From contig JAUYAU010000004.1 in assembly GCA_030693335.1 (NCBI GenBank), forward strand, positions 124,001 to 188,000: DNA of 64,000 nucleotides, written 5' to 3'. The position numbers and the translations under genes are program-made. The DNA comes from Sulfuricurvum sp. (GTDB taxonomy: Bacteria > Campylobacterota > Campylobacteria > Campylobacterales > Sulfurimonadaceae). The notes under the pieces were generated by a model. It was given only the letters and a program-made list of their open reading frames with translations. It had not been told where the DNA came from and did no database searches. Position 1 is the first letter of the stretch. Every line of letters begins with the position of its first letter. Positions 62,643 through 64,000 of the stretch are shown in pieces.

Positions 62643-64000
62643 GTGAGTTCTATACAAAATTTATTTCATTCCATTTTGCGCTGCGGGATACATCCTGATG
62701 ATACCGTAAAAATAAAGCTGCAAAAAGAAATATTGACGCTTCTTCCTATTATTGTAGGTATTGCCGGGGCAATATGGGGAAGCGTCTATTTTGTATTTGG
62801 GCACTACCTGTCTGCTTCTATCCCTCTCTTTTACTCGGTAATATCCGTATTGAGTCTGTTATATGTAAACTATACAAAAAGTACAACATTTTTACTCCCT
62901 TCTCAACTCACTCTTCTCGTCTCCCTGCCTTTCCTCCTTATGTGGTCTCTGGGCGGTTTTGCAGCAGGAAGCTATGTTATGATATGGGCTTTTTATGCTC
63001 CATTGACGGCTATGGCTTTTTCAAAAAAGTATTTTAATCTCTGGTTCATCCTATTTATCCTACTAACTGTCATCTCCTTGCTTATAAACGATAGCCTCGC
63101 GGATCATGTCCGCAAACTCCCGGCCCTAACGATAGATATCTTTACAGCCCTTAATATCATCGCAGGTTTTGGCGGTATCTTACATCTTGTAAACCACTAT
63201 ATTCAAGAAAAAGATGTCCTAGAAGATGCATCGAACAAACTATTATTGGAACAAAATGCATTGTTGTCATTGTTTGACAAAGGTGATTCCGTCTTGTTTA
63301 AATGGAAAAATGAAGAAGGATGGCCCGTTGAATACGTCTCCGGAAATGCTGAGAAATTACTCACCTATTCTGTGGATGATTTCCTATCGCACCATGTCAC
63401 TTACGCCTCCTGCATTCATCAAGATGATATCGGGCACGTCATAGAAGAAGTATTGGAAGCCATAAAAGAAAACAAGGACTTTTTCAAGCATGATCCCTAC
63501 AGAATCATCACAAAAGAGAATAAAATCAGATGGGTGCTGGACTATACCGTCACCGAAAAAGACAAACAGGGCAATATTCTCTATTTTATAGGCTACATTA
63601 ACGATATCACCAAGAATAAAGAAAATGAAATCGCATTGGAAAAAGCCAAAGAAAACGCAGACAAAGCCAATCAAGCAAAATCAGAATTTTTAGCCAACAT
63701 GAGCCATGAAATCCGAACACCGCTCAATGGAATCATCGGTCTCACCAATTTAACTCTAAAAACAGATCTAGACACAGTTCAAAGAGATTATCTGAGCAAA
63801 GCGATAAATTCTTCAAAAGCTCTGTTAAGCATCATCAATGACATTCTTGATTATTCTAAAATCGAAGCCAATAAACTGGAAATAGAAGCCATTGCATTTA
63901 CACTGGATACGATATTGCGCAATCTGTCTGATCTCTTTGGTTATCAGGGTCATGAAAAAGGTCTTGACTTGTCCTATCGTATAGCACCAAATGTCCCCAA
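62643..64000 (+). CDS. Membrane-bound PAS sensor histidine kinase (3' end outside window)
   Basis: The reading frame is open from GTG 62643 to the right edge (452 codons). AAGGA lies 10 nt upstream. The N-terminal 190 residues contain about six hydrophobic spans, followed by a linker helix, a PAS domain ([49 protein letters not shown] with a PAC-like [14 protein letters not shown]) and a HisKA domain with the phosphorylated His in [14 protein letters not shown]. The HATPase has only begun at the edge. It may be a hybrid kinase; that part is not visible. Confidence 0.85.
   Translation, partial: MSSIQNLFHSILRCGIHPDDTVKIKLQKEILTLLPIIVGIAGAIWGSVYFVFGHYLSASIPLFYSVISVLSLLYVNYTKSTTFLLPSQLTLLVSLPFLLMWSLGGFAAGSYVMIWAFYAPLTAMAFSKKYFNLWFILFILLTVISLLINDSLADHVRKLPALTIDIFTALNIIAGFGGILHLVNHYIQEKDVLEDASNKLLLEQNALLSLFDKGDSVLFKWKNEEGWPVEYVSGNAEKLLTYSVDDFLSHHVTYASCIHQDDIGHVIEEVLEAIKENKDFFKHDPYRIITKENKIRWVLDYTVTEKDKQGNILYFIGYINDITKNKENEIALEKAKENADKANQAKSEFLANMSHEIRTPLNGIIGLTNLTLKTDLDTVQRDYLSKAINSSKALLSIINDILDYSKIEANKLEIEAIAFTLDTILRNLSDLFGYQGHEKGLDLSYRIAPNVP

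Overview
The window reads as a chromosomal segment of a free-living, sulfur-oxidising Campylobacterota (epsilonproteobacterium), most like Sulfuricurvum/Sulfurimonas. This is an inference from gene content and order: the recA-eno-coiled-coil-AMIN run matches the order I know from Campylobacter, a futalosine-pathway menaquinone gene (mqnD) is present, the SpeE-like protein most resembles the Helicobacter form, and there is a sulfide-dehydrogenase flavoprotein (fccB-type). Promoters mostly show a TATAAT-like or extended TGnTAnAAT -10 with no clear -35, as is usual in this phylum.

Layout. 1-1470: minus-strand SCO (partial), a small membrane protein and a CopD-like protein (copper/oxidase assembly), then tRNA-Val(GAC). 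1522-8718: housekeeping genes (lspA, glmM, rpsT, prfA, dapF, coaE, a shortened SpeE, purM, a haem-binding protein). 8719-12845: ccoG coupled to a degenerate serine-recombinase-like HTH protein, then murB, fliQ and mqnD. 12933-16254: recA-eno-coiled-coil-AMIN operon. 16335-21985: tpx, then tsaD/hydrolase/dxr/cdsA, a small acidic protein and an RqcH-type NFACT protein. 22038-23672: a cache-domain chemoreceptor.

23680-37672 is the most distinctive region: sixteen tightly overlapping same-strand genes for cobalamin uptake and late cobalamin assembly. They are a btuB-type TonB receptor, a DUF4430 protein, btuF, btuD, btuC, cbiA, a ThrB2/APH-type kinase, bluB, an archaeal-type cobT, cobU, cobD, cbiB, cobQ, a PF04071-type cysteine-rich protein, cobS and cobC. 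Ring-building genes and an adenosyltransferase are absent from the window. The receptor gene has a leader of about 220 nt whose last hairpin (perfect 10-bp stem ending at the start codon) buries the ribosome binding site, yet I find no canonical B12 box. The kinase is a good candidate for the L-threonine kinase needed to feed CobD.

37702-47097: tamA and tamB, separated by 4.8 kb that hold a divergently transcribed sensor/regulator pair, an outer-membrane porin and the fccB-type flavoprotein. 47169-54948: an MgtC/DUF4010 membrane protein, a CHASE hybrid kinase, the selenium pair mnmH-selD, and an Rrf2 regulator facing a single-domain globin plus an HPP-family protein, with a clear inverted-repeat operator between them. 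55008-59023: a TolC/HlyD/DevC/DevA-type export operon. 59114-64000: a soluble CZB chemoreceptor, a FapA/DUF342 protein, a DsrE-like protein and a sensor kinase running off the end.
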